A stretch of DNA of 64,000 bases from Sipunculus nudus (taxonomy: Eukaryota; Annelida; Sipuncula; Golfingiida; Sipunculidae), in assembly GCA_026874595.1 (NCBI GenBank), contig CM049307.1, positions 62,152,370-62,216,369 of the forward strand, given 5' to 3'. The stretch's first letter is position 1, and each line of letters begins with the position of its first letter. Shown here one piece after another: positions 21,029 through 31,336 of the stretch. A model generated the notes under the pieces. That model saw nothing but the letters and a program-made list of their open reading frames with translations. It was not told where the DNA came from and made no database searches. The position numbers were made by a program, and so were the translations under genes.

Positions 21029-23716
21029 GTGAAATCAGACTGGGCCCTCCGCCTTAGTGCACTCCTCAAAGGTAAGTCACTTGAGGTTTTTTCACAATTG
21101 CCACCACAAGATGCATTGAATTATGATAAACATAAATTGGCCCTTCTCAAAAGATATCAGATGACACAAGAGGGGTACAGAATCAAATTCCGTACATGTA
21201 GGCCCGAAAAATTTGAGTCACCATGTCAATTTGCTGCTAGGATTAGTGGCTTTTTACACAACTGGATTAAGTTGTCAAAAATTGAACACACTTTTGAAAG
21301 CCTCGTTGATCTATTGCTTAGGGAACAGTTCTTAAATGCATGTAGCAAAGAACTCTCTCTTTTCCTTCGTGAACCTGAGTGTTCTAGCATTGATTCTATG
21401 ACAGATATAGCAGAGCGATATGATGAGGCTCATGGGCAGTACAGTTTTGCTTCATTCAGCAAATCTGCTTCTTTCCTTAAACCAGGAGCAAAACATGTTG
21501 ACAAAACTGCAAATACTAGACCATCTGAGACAAGTAAGTCCAAACAAGACAATACTCCACGTGAGCATCCTGGTTATCGTCCAAACACTTCAGGGCAGAT
21601 TAAGTGTTACAACTGTGGAGGCTTAGGCCATAAGTCATTCAGATGTAAGGAACCACAGAAATTTAGAGGGTTAGCTCAGGGGATGGATTTTATTGTGAGC
21701 CTTGTGAACAGTGCTGTTAAAGAAGCTTTAAAAAGTTCCAGCAGGAAGGATCCTAACCACCATGAAGCTAGTGTCTGTCTGCCAGCTGATCAGACAGTCC
21801 ATGACGAGCATGGGAGCGAGTCTGTTGGGCCAGAAAAGAGTGATTTAAAAACACTGAATGTTTCATGTCAAGCCCAAGTAGGTAGACCAGATTGCCATCC
21901 CTCAGGTATGCCCACTTGTAAAGGTGTAGTTTCCAACCGGCTTGTTTCTGTCTTGAGAGACATTGGTTGTAGTAATGTCGTGATCCGTTCAGCACTGGTG
22001 TCGAAAGAACAAATGACAGGTAAGTTTGAGACTTGTGTATTGATAGATGGTACTGTCAGGACTTTCCCAGTGGCTGATGTTGACATTGATACGCCATTTT
22101 ACACAGGTAAAACTCAAGCATTATGCATGGACAATCCGGTATACGATGTTATAGTGGGAAACATCAAAGATGTTCGGGAACCACAACATCCCGATAAAAA
22201 GTGGGTTCCATCAGTTACAAAGCTTGGCCAGGCTGTCCAGACCAGATCTATGATACTCAAGCAAAATAAGCCTCCTAAACCACTCAAAGTGCCTAGTGCT
22301 ATATCAGAGGTGAGTAGAGCAGAATTTGTTAAAGCTCAAGCTGAGGACAAAACACTTTCTCCTCTCTTCGAGAGAGTCCATGACAATGATGGTAAACACA
22401 AGTTTGCACTAAAAAGGGGTGCCTTAGTTAAATTGTATCAGGACAAAAATTTCAAAGACCATACACAATATGTTGTTCCAAAACAGTTCAGACCTGATAT
22501 AATCAAAGTGGCCCATGAAAACATAATGTCTGGACATCAGGGCATTTCCCGAACCTTGGACAGAATTGAATCACAATTCTTCTGGCCAGGTATGTTTCGA
22601 GATGTTTCTGATTACTGTAAGTCTTGTGACCTCTGTCAGAAGACAATCCAAAAAGGTAGGGTTACCAAAGTGCCATTGGGCAATGTTCCACTTATAACCG
22701 AGCCTTTCCAAAGGTTAGCAATGGACCTAGTTGGACCAATATTTCCAGCAACAGATAGAGGCCATAGATTTATCCTTACGGTCATGGAGTATGCCACTCG
22801 TTATCCTGAGGCCATTGCGCTAAAGAATATCGAGACAGAAACAGTTGCAGAAGCGCTGTTAGACATATATAGTCGTTTGGGCATTCCATCAGAGGTACTC
22901 ACTGATATGGGTTCAAAATTTTCTTCTGCCATCATGCGTGAAGTAAGCAGACTCTTCAGCATCAAACAGTTGATAACCACTCCATACAATCCAAAATGTA
23001 ATGGGATGATAGAAAAGTTTAACGGTAACTTGAAAATGATGCTCAAAAGAATGTGTTCGGAGCAACCAATAGACTGGCACCGCTATTTAGCACCTATTCT
23101 CTTTGCATATCGTGAAGCTAAACACGAATCTTTAGGTGGGTTCTCGCCTTTTGAACTTCTATTTGGCAGGTCAGTGAGAGGGCCAATGAGGGTCCTTATA
23201 GAGCTTCTCACTCATGACGAATCTGATTCTGATGTCAAAACCACATACCAGTATGTTATAGACTTAAAAGAGAGGTTGACAGAAACTGTAAGTTTAGCAC
23301 AGGATATGCTTGGTAAGGCCTCAATGAGATACAAAGGCTATTATGACAGGACTGCTAAACCCAGACGTTTGGAGGTAGGTGATCAGGTGCTGGTCCTTTT
23401 GCCCACTGATAAAAACAAATTGCTGCTACAGTGGAAGGGTCCTTTCCAAGTTTTTGAGAAAGTCAATGACTGTGATTACCGGATAAAGGTAAAAGGTAAG
23501 GTGAAAACATTTCACATAAACTTGTTGAAACGGTACCTCACAAGACCGTCAGGCGATTCCAAGCAAAGTGCTATGGGGTTATTTGATTTGCCCTGTGATA
23601 GTACCATTTTGGCTGGATTAGAATCAACGGATATAAGTATGTCAGATCAAAGTCAGGATAGGACTGAGGATGTTGATATTGGTAATGAAGTGTATTGTTC
23701 CAATGCCAAGTGTTAG
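21029..23716 (+). CDS. Gag (C-terminal)-protease-like-integrase polyprotein of Gmr1-like retrotransposon
   Basis: 895 codons from the first ATG; the frame is open upstream to about 20900, so this ATG is not the native start. Residues 1-135 are a helical Gag region similar to the SCAN fold ('FLHNWIKLSK', 'LLLREQFLNACSKEL'). A zinc knuckle CX2CX4HX4C lies at C193-C196-H201-C206. The protease-like region has its aspartate in 'DIG' (311-313) instead of D-T/S-G, and a second motif 'VIVGN' near 374-378. Integrase follows: H496/H503/C533/C536 zinc site; catalytic D566, D626 and E662 with exactly 35 residues between the last two; and a GPY/F-like module at about 801-836. It ends before RT. Integrase looks intact; protease is doubtful. 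Confidence 0.93.
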   Translation: MKSDWALRLSALLKGKSLEVFSQLPPQDALNYDKHKLALLKRYQMTQEGYRIKFRTCRPEKFESPCQFAARISGFLHNWIKLSKIEHTFESLVDLLLREQFLNACSKELSLFLREPECSSIDSMTDIAERYDEAHGQYSFASFSKSASFLKPGAKHVDKTANTRPSETSKSKQDNTPREHPGYRPNTSGQIKCYNCGGLGHKSFRCKEPQKFRGLAQGMDFIVSLVNSAVKEALKSSSRKDPNHHEASVCLPADQTVHDEHGSESVGPEKSDLKTLNVSCQAQVGRPDCHPSGMPTCKGVVSNRLVSVLRDIGCSNVVIRSALVSKEQMTGKFETCVLIDGTVRTFPVADVDIDTPFYTGKTQALCMDNPVYDVIVGNIKDVREPQHPDKKWVPSVTKLGQAVQTRSMILKQNKPPKPLKVPSAISEVSRAEFVKAQAEDKTLSPLFERVHDNDGKHKFALKRGALVKLYQDKNFKDHTQYVVPKQFRPDIIKVAHENIMSGHQGISRTLDRIESQFFWPGMFRDVSDYCKSCDLCQKTIQKGRVTKVPLGNVPLITEPFQRLAMDLVGPIFPATDRGHRFILTVMEYATRYPEAIALKNIETETVAEALLDIYSRLGIPSEVLTDMGSKFSSAIMREVSRLFSIKQLITTPYNPKCNGMIEKFNGNLKMMLKRMCSEQPIDWHRYLAPILFAYREAKHESLGGFSPFELLFGRSVRGPMRVLIELLTHDESDSDVKTTYQYVIDLKERLTETVSLAQDMLGKASMRYKGYYDRTAKPRRLEVGDQVLVLLPTDKNKLLLQWKGPFQVFEKVNDCDYRIKVKGKVKTFHINLLKRYLTRPSGDSKQSAMGLFDLPCDSTILAGLESTDISMSDQSQDRTEDVDIGNEVYCSNAKC

Positions 23717-25135
23717 TCGCACACAAGGACCTGAGCAGGTAAATATATGTGAACTTTCCCCTCAACAGGAAGCTGAGCTGATAGACCTTATAAACAGGTA
23801 TGAAAGCACATTTACAGATGTGCCAAAACGGACAAAAGTCTTTGAATGTGATCTCCAGGTCACTTCTCATCTTCCTGTTAGGTCTAAACCTTACAACGTA
23901 CCTCACGCCATGAAAGAAACCATGGATAAAGAGATAATGATATGCTATCTCTAGGGATGATCGAAAGATCCAATTTAAGATATGCAGCACCTGTGGTCAT
24001 GGTCCGAAAGCCCGACAATTCGGTTCGCTTTTGCATTGATTTCCGAAAACTGAATTGTGTTATCATGTTTGATCCGGAACCAATGCCAAACCCTGAAAAT
24101 ATGTTTGCCGAATTGAGAAATAGTAGATTTTTTTCCCAAAATTTATCTAACAAAGGATATTGGCAGATTCCCATGACTGACAGGTCTAAAGAGTTGACAT
24201 CCTTTGTAACCCCAGATACACAATATCATTTTAACTTCATGCCATTAGGCTTGGTTGTTGCAGGCGCAGTATTCACCAGAATGATGCGCAAATTGTTTGC
24301 TAATGTTCTGGGGGTGACCTGTTACATCGATGATGTCCTGTGTCACACTGAAAACTGGCCAGACCATGTAAAACTCCTTGAGAAGGTATTTGGCATACTT
24401 CAATCTGCTAATTTGGCGGCAAAACCAAAGAAATGTTTCCTTGGTTACACAAACCTTGGTTTTCTTGGCCATAAAATAGGAATGGGCAGGCTTGTAACTG
24501 ACCCAGTCTTACTCGAGAAAATCAGCAATGCAACACGACCAACCACCAAGAAAGAAGTAAGGTCTTTCTTAGGTTTAACGGGTTATTATCGTAAATTTAT
24601 CCCCCATTATGCTGAAGTGGCCGTGCCCTTAACAGATTTAACCAAGAAGGGACAGAGTAATAAGGTTACCTGGGGACAAGCTCAGGAGAGAGCATTTCAA
24701 ACTCTCAAAGGTTTGTTGGTGAAACCACCAGTCTTGCAACTCCCCGACTTCTCAAAATGTTTCATTCTGAGAACTGATGCCTCCGATAAAGGAATTGGAG
24801 CGATTCTCATGCAAGAGCATGAAGGGATTTTGCATCCAGTGGCTTTTGCGAGCCGTAAGCTTGTTCAAAGAGAGGAAAATTTCTCGGTCATTGAAAGAGA
24901 AGCATTATCCATTGTCTGGGCAGTGAACAAATTTGAAATGTATTTATTTGGAAGACCGTTGGTGATTCAGACAGATCACAAACCTCTTGCCTACATTCAG
25001 AAAGCCAAGTGCTTGAACAAACGCATAATGTGATGGGCAATACTCTTACAGGAGTATCAGTATACTGTTGAGTCTGTGCCTGGGCGATCGAATTTTGGGG
25101 CTGATTTTCTCAGCCGCGTCCCAGCCTTAGGCTAA
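23670..25135 (+). pseudogene. Reverse transcriptase-RNase H of the same retrotransposon, frameshifted
   Basis: An overlapping +1 frame (23670-23954) carries the region before RT ('LVNRYES'-like and 'LPVRSKPYNVPHAMKET' segments). It then shifts, by one apparently lost base near 23935, into 23942-25033. That frame shows RT motifs 'FCIDFRKLN', 'YWQIP', 'CYIDDVL' (residues 128-131 carry YIDD) and RNase H 'LRTDASDKGIGAILMQ', 'IEREALSIVWA', 'TDHKPL'. The motif-A aspartate is absent: the segment reads 'SQNLSNKGYW'. A TGA at 25031-25033 sits where the frame continues for 33 more codons to TAA 25133-25135, consistent with a CGA-to-TGA change. Whether the first frame change is programmed or a lesion cannot be told. 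Confidence 0.92.
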
Positions 25136-25185
25136 GTTCATTTAACTTTATAAGCTGAGTGGCATATACATCTAAGTGACATCAA

Positions 25186-25465
25186 ATGATAAAATGTGAC
25201 GAGACATGATCCCTGTTTGCGATATTTCTATCTATCGTTTTCAATTTACCAGACATCAGCTATCAGCCTATCATAATTTTTGTGAGTAAAATGTTGGATG
25301 ACGGGATTTTTTTTTGTGTCCACTTATGATAAAATGTGACGAGACATGATCCCTGTTTGCGATATTTCTATCTATCGTTTTCAATTTACCAGACATCAGC
25401 TATCAGCCTATCATAATTTTTGTGAGTAAAATGTTGGATGACGGGATTTTTTTTTGTGTCCACTT
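25186..25465. repeat. 140-bp direct tandem duplication inside the retrotransposon
   Basis: Copies 25186-25325 and 25326-25465, beginning 'atgataaaatgtgacgag', appear identical. They lie between pol and the purine tract, in the 3' untranslated region. Confidence 0.93.
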
Positions 25466-25503
25466 TTCTTATAAAAAAAAAAAATTAACATTTTTTTTTC
25501 TTC

Positions 25504-25516
25504 AAGGGGGAAGTGA
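25504..25516 (+). promoter_or_regulatory. Polypurine tract
   Basis: AAGGGGGAAGTGA immediately before the 3' LTR, preceded by a T-rich run; this is the expected plus-strand primer. Confidence 0.85.
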
Positions 25517-26682
25517 TGTCACAAAGTGCCTAGTGACTGTACACCTTTTCAGGTATTGTTTTGAGACAGTGTGGCATGCGTGATGTCAAACAGCCTTTCA
25601 GACCCCCAACTCCTTGTTTTTGTTTCCTTAAGCAATACCTGGGGAATTCCCCTTTGGAATTCATTCAGGCAGAACCTTCATTTAGTGAGCGTTCTGTTCT
25701 GGTCCCTATTGTAAAGCCTTGTGAATAGGCCCGTCTTGTTACAGTAACTTTTAAAAGACCACAATTATTGGGTAGGAAATTTGTGGAGGCAAACCTTGAC
25801 CAATTAAAATTCAGTTGGCCAGAGATCCCCAGAGGAGAGAGACCTGTGATACCGAGCTGGACAATGACTAAAAGCCTTTATGGCAGGAGGTCTCTCTAAA
25901 ACTGATGATAAGCCAACTCTGAGAACACTGAAACTAGATGAATATAGAGGTACCAAATGAACTCTTAATATTATTTGTTATTTGCCTGAGACGACCCTTC
26001 TTCCCAGTGCAGCCCAGGATGGTTTGGTGCTGTGTGTGAACACATGGGTACAACTATATTGTGGTTCCTGATGGTATGGCATAACTGGCAGGATACACAT
26101 GGTGAGTCTCCACTAATAAGTTCTTACACCAAACCAGTAGAGAGCATTTATTGTGGTCTGCAGAGTAAAGATTGTGAAGTCTAAGTATAACTTGTGTAAA
26201 GCAAAACCAGATGTTATTGTAATTGTTGAGCCCATAATCCAAGGAGAATCCATTGAGTATTTTTATATAAATCTCCTAGAAACTATGTTTTATATGAAGT
26301 TTTCCATTTCTCCTTCTCTAGAGCTGTATTTCATTGTTTCTCTTCATTCTAGTAAAAGAACGCATTTCATTGTTTCACAGGTATGAGTCTTGGTACATGT
26401 GCCCCTTAGAGAGCTGCCACTAGAGAGAAAATCCTCCCCAACTTGGTGACCGATTTGAGGAATGTCTCTGCTGATGTCCGGACATTTTGGACAATTATTA
26501 ACACTCTAGCTAAACTTGGACTATATACCACTCAGCATTTATATATACCCTTCTTGTATATAGTTTATAAATTTATTGTTATATTCTCCAAGCCGTTTGG
26601 TATCAATGCATGTGTATGTGTTTAGTCATGTGTCCATGCTGAAAGAATTCTGGGCAAGGTCCGACCCAGTCTGACCTTGACA
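25517..26682 (+). repeat. 3' LTR
   Basis: TGTCACAAAG...CTTGACA, 1166 bp, about 98 percent like the 5' LTR by eye. It lacks the 17-bp insertion. Confidence 0.93.
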
Positions 26683-26867
26683 CTTGGATTATTTTGGCGC
26701 CCCCATGTTATAAACGCATGGGTATAAAGAAAACCAACAGCTTGTGTGAGGGACTATGAGATCGGCGTTTTCTGATCTATTTTATACATAGTTCAAGCTA
26801 TTATCATTAGTTAACAGACGTCTGATATCAGAACAGACCAAAGGAAATGGCAACCTTTCTGATTGTG

Positions 26868-27255
26868 GCGACATCTGGTGGAGAATGATTCCCGCCACAG
26901 CATTGTTTATCGATTCCCTCCAGTAAGTAACAACAATGCAATGGCACGGTCTGCAAATCTCAACGCTGAGGTGTGTATCTTAATATGAACTTATATTGAT
27001 TCGATAATTAAGTGCGCGTGATATTAAGAAATTAATTATTGGATATATCCACTCCGTTATGGCAGACTCTTTGTCCATTATGCATGGTCTTTTAAAGCAT
27101 TTACCAACTGTATAAAATTCAAAGAAGCACGTATATTTTCTTAAAACATGTATATGCATATACGACCAATAAAGGTATATGGAGGTCCTATGGTGTAATG
27201 GTTAGCACTCTGGACTTTGAATCCAGCGATCCGAGTTCAAATCTCGGTAGGACCT
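26868..27255. repeat. R repeat, inverted copy 5
   Basis: The reverse complement of the R core (about 26868-26965: 'ggcgacatctggtgg', 'ccctccagtaagtaac', 'ctgcaaatctcaa') is followed about 220 bp later by a plus-strand tRNA-Gln. The order and rough spacing of core and tRNA match R copies 2 and 3, though the spacer between has diverged past recognition. Confidence 0.7.
27184..27255 (+). tRNA. tRNA-Gln(UUG)
   Basis: 72 nt including the discriminator T. Acceptor GGTCCTA pairs with TAGGACC, the A box is TGGTGTAATGG, the anticodon stem CTGGA/TCCAG has loop CTTTGAA (anticodon TTG), and the B box is GTTCAAATC. It is identical in the body to the 13328 copy as far as I can read. A T-run at about 27286 could terminate Pol III. 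Likely functional. Confidence 0.92.
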
Positions 27256-28209
27256 ATAGGGTTTCACTTGGACTATATATATATGATTGTTTTGCGGAAC
27301 TGACCCAAAAAAACCCTGTATCAAAAATCAATCCAAAAGTTGTTTTAAATTCATAATAGACCCCATAGAGTATACATAATTTTAAACCTGGTACAGTATT
27401 TATTTTGGTATACATATTTTTGAACCTTTCCTTTATTTTAAGACAATTTTGTAACATTTGAAATAAAAATTTTTAAAAGGTACACTATTTTAAGCATCCA
27501 TACAGTAACAGAAGGCCACTCGACAAGACAATATCTAAAAAATGTTTTTGTTTGTTTTTCCTCTACTCTGTGTATTCACGTTGAAAATGAAATTTCGATT
27601 TTTCTTTATGGAATCAAAATTTAATAATCAGTTTTAAGGTAGGAACATGATAGAGGGGAACAAAGAAAAAAAACTTTTGAAATATTGTCATGAAGTCTAA
27701 TATTAGCCTGCTAAAAAGTGACTTGCTGTTACAGGGTGCTTAAAAAAGCATACTGTTAAAACATTAAATAAAATTTTAAATGTTAAAATATCATATGAAA
27801 ATGAACGAAAATGTCAAAAATATGTATACCATCAAAAAGGACACTGTACCAGATTTCAAGTATTGATACTTTATTAATTCTAATATAAATACATAACAAT
27901 TTCGGACTGTTAGATATAGGTCTTTTTGCCAGTTCTGCTATCATAGCCTTAATATATGGCTGCAACAATACTAGTATATGGCTGACTTATATTGGCAATG
28001 GGCCCGCAATCTCATAAAGGCCACAATACAGGCACTTAACACATAAGGGCACAATTGGGGGGGGGGGGGGGTTGAGTGGATATGAAATATTTCAAAAACT
28101 ATATTGAAGCGTCTTTAAATGGATAACGGCATGTAATTTTGGTAAATAGGCACTCAAAATAAGGAAACTCAGTTTGGTGAAAGATAGGATATGCTCACAC
28201 GACGCTTGC
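27256..28209. other. Unassigned AT-rich region
   Basis: Nothing recognisable apart from a G-run near 28057-28071. Confidence 0.6.
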
Positions 28210-28614
28210 CAGGGGCGTAGCCAGGATTTAGTGAGTGGGGGTTGGGGGTGCGGCAAGCAGCCTGGGGAGGGGGGGGGGGGGATGCAGCAAACGCGCTGGC
28301 CATGAGCGCGCGCGCACACACACATATATATGAAGCATATATAACATTTTAAGACTTAAAACAAGAGAAAAAGTTCACTTATTATAAAGACCACGGGATA
28401 GATCGCTTTCTTTGTATATGAGTTAATACCTGCAGATGAAAGTATATACAGTAATGAAACTTGTGTAAACAGGACTGATATTTTTTTTAAACTATTTTCA
28501 TAATATAGTTTACTTAGCAGTTATTTAGAATCTCAAAGTTATTCCGCAATATTACATAGAAAGTGTGAATGAAGGATCAACCCCCCCCCCCCCCTCCCCC
28601 CGGCTAAGCCCCTG
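28210..28614. mobile_element. hAT-like MITE candidate
   Basis: Begins CAGGGGCGTAGCCAGGATTT and ends GGCTAAGCCCCTG, imperfect inverted ends of a kind common in animal hAT-derived MITEs. The interior has G-runs, a GCGC/CACA stretch and a C-run. The 8 bp on each side do not match, so the ends or the target duplication have decayed. Confidence 0.5.
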
Positions 28615-29168
28615 TATCGGAAGAGGATTCCGTCAAGTCATGCTTATTACATCGAACCTCAACCCCACCACAGAATGCCAAGTGCTTGTGTTATAGGCGC
28701 ATTCACCTTGTAAAATGTATGTTTCTTGAAAATAATGGACTTTAGAGAAGTATGTGTATATATATATATATATAGGGGTTCCTTGTCCGTGCCTGTCCTG
28801 GATTCGTGAACCCTATGTGCATTTATTTTATTTATTCTCTATAGTTTTTGTTCTTTTGTCATGTTGAATTTTGCGAAAGGCGGTATTGCCTAAAGGGTTA
28901 TTATTGTGCCCCTTATATATTAAAGAAAATATTCTACAGTAATCTTGAAACACAAAGGTTTTTACTGACTGGAATATGACGTTGAACTATGTATGGAATG
29001 TATGTATACAATTAATGAAATGTTACTAAATAGAAAAGAACATATTTTTATTACGTCTAATGAATTGTTTATTTCAACATATTAAACCTGGATAACTTCT
29101 TTCATTTTGGTAATGTTATTGAGTGCTTCCGAGTCTATCTTTTCCGAGAAGGATATAAAACATAACTG
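28615..29168. other. Unassigned spacer
   Basis: A short (TA)n at about 28757-28774; otherwise nothing recognised. Confidence 0.6.
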
Positions 29169-29586
29169 TGTTACATTGGGTGGCACCTTAGTTGAGGACA
29201 GTGAACAATAATTTACGGTGTTACAGTGGGTGGCATCTTGGTTGAGGAACTCGAACAATAACGGTGTATTATCGGGTGGCACCTTTGCTGAGGACCGCGA
29301 ATAATAACGGTGTTACAGTTGGGTGGCATCTTGGTTCAGGACACCAAAAAAATAACGGTGTTACAGTGGGTGGCACCTTGGCTGAGGACCGGGAATAATA
29401 ACGGTGTTACAGTTGGTGGCACCTTGGCTGAGGACCGCAAACAATAACGGTGTTACAGTGGGTGGCACCTTAGCTGAGGACCACGAACATTAACTTTCTC
29501 ACAGTCGGTGGCACCTTGGCTGACAACCGCGAAAAATAACGGTGTTACAGTGAGTGGCACCTTGGATGAGGACAGCGAACACGGTA
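29169..29586. repeat. 46-bp minisatellite, about nine copies
   Basis: The unit is approximately 'tgttacagtgggtggcacc' followed by 'ttggctgaggaccgcgaa' and 'aataacgg'. Copies differ by several substitutions and 1-3 bp indels; the outer copies are the most diverged. Confidence 0.95.
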
Positions 29587-30104
29587 GAATAACCAGCATC
29601 ATGAACACTCTAAATTTTCTTTTCCTTAAAATAGTTTGAGCCGTTTACAGATTTTTATATCTAGACTGTTTTTTTACATTCAGGAAGGCGTTGATAAGGC
29701 TAATACAGCACTGCTGAAGTACGCATCGCAGGAGGGACTAGATGTGAACGCTTGGTTAACGTTATCGTTTGAGCCAACGTGCCCGTGTCTTAATGTCTGT
29801 CTACTATAACGGTCTGTAGCTATACTTGGCAACTTGTCGGGATTATTGGCTTTATCGTTGAGTCAGTGAAGTAATTATCTCAGTAATTATCTCAGGATGT
29901 CCGCGGTCTTACAGACAGGCGGGTACATGCATGTAAGCACGGCCTAAGCTGACGGCCGTCATGTAGAGCTCTCGTAAACAACTTAGTGAATCTTACCAGC
30001 GGATGGTTCAACAGTTTACACTTGACCACATTCTCCAGGATATGCTTGGCCTCCGTATCGACTGCCATATAAAATTGCTGTCTGCACTTTATTTCTGACC
30101 TCCG

Positions 30105-30440
30105 CCAGGAGAGTATGCGTCCGTTCCCGTTCGTATGTGTTTGTGTATATGTGTGTTTGTTTTCAACATAACTCACGCAATCAACAACGGAATCTCGTGT
30201 AATATTCAGGGCATTTCGGGGATGGGCCAATGCAGAATCGATTAGAATTTTTGTGTGGATCCGGATCGTGATCCGGATTTAGGAACGTCATCAAGGAATA
30301 TTTACATATGTAAAGTCACTTGTGCACGAATGGACTTCGGAATATGGACCGAATGAGTGAATGCTAACTCGGTTTTGGGAGCATCCGTCAATAGGGACCC
30401 CCCAACATGGCGGAGACTTGCATTCTTTAGAATGCAGATT
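30105..30440 (+). repeat. Dispersed repeat family D, copy 1
   Basis: Shares ordered blocks with 49025-49350: 'ttcccgttcgt', a TGTG-rich stretch, 'ggaatctcgtg', 'tcagggcatttcggg', 'ggccaatg', and an end near 'tagaatgcagattt'. It includes 'ggatccggatcgtgatccgg'. Confidence 0.75.
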
Positions 30441-31266
30441 TATAGTCATTATTATTTTTTAATTTTGCACACGACTAAAAATAATCCGTTTTAATACACG
30501 ATTTTAACAATATTCCTCGGTTTGAGAAGGCATAAAATATGTTGGCGTGAAAGTATCCCGCCATTAATAATTCATCACTCAAAAGTCACCAAGGCATTTT
30601 GTATAAACATGCCAATAAAAGGTGTGAATCAATTTAAAAAAGAAAAAAAAATACCGGTATAACAATGGAATCGTCCAGATTTCGTTTGTGTAGTGTATCA
30701 TCCCATGCAGGTTTTTTTTAAAATTGAATAGAAGTATTCACAAAGAAATAAAGTAGTAAAATCTTCAAAATGTCTATGTGACACAAGGTAAATACGTGTA
30801 ACTTATACAAATTTAATTAAGCCTTTATGCAGTCGTTTTAGAAAAAAACAACACACTGCAGGTGGTGTGATTCGAAACATTGATATTTATTATATGTAAA
30901 CCTTGACATAAAATGACAAAAAATGTCCTTTTTTACCAAGTCTATAATCAAGAAATATTCATCTAACATATCTTACTTTGTTTTACGGTCGGCAATCTTT
31001 ACGAAATATATGTATCTGTTGTATCTGTACTGTAGCTATACCTTTGTTAACTCATCAGTACCCCTGAGTGTAGCAGCTTTTACACACTGTTGCGTATACG
31101 TGTGTGTTCATCTTGCATTCCTGTAAATATTTTAGCCAAATATTGTTTTACGCGTATAATAATATCAAGATAAAAACAAAATAATTGCTGATTCGTTAGT
31201 CATTTGATAGTATGACTGACAATACACGGTAAATCTTTTGTTTAGTTATTATTCAAGGGGTTTGCG

Positions 31267-31270
<4 letters not shown>
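30441..31270. other. Unassigned AT-rich region
   Basis: No recognisable features. Confidence 0.6.

Positions 31271-31334
<64 letters not shown>
31271..31334. repeat. (TA)n microsatellite
   Basis: A pure TA run. Confidence 0.95.

Positions 31335-31336
<2 letters not shown>

Larger units (their letters stand above)
18893..26682 (+). mobile_element. Ty3/Gypsy LTR retrotransposon with integrase before RT (Gmr1-like order), inactive
   Basis: Complete structure of about 7.8 kb: 5' LTR, PBS-position sequence, gag with a CCHC knuckle, protease-like region, integrase, then reverse transcriptase and RNase H, a purine tract and 3' LTR. In ordinary Ty3/Gypsy elements integrase follows RNase H. Here it comes first, as in the Gmr1-like group. 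Flanks TTTGG (left) and CTTGG (right) suggest a target duplication of 4-5 bp. The LTRs differ by roughly twenty substitutions by eye plus a few indels, so the insertion is fairly young. It is nevertheless disabled by at least one stop in gag, frameshifts, a changed protease triad, a missing RT motif-A aspartate and a stop in RNase H. Confidence 0.95.
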
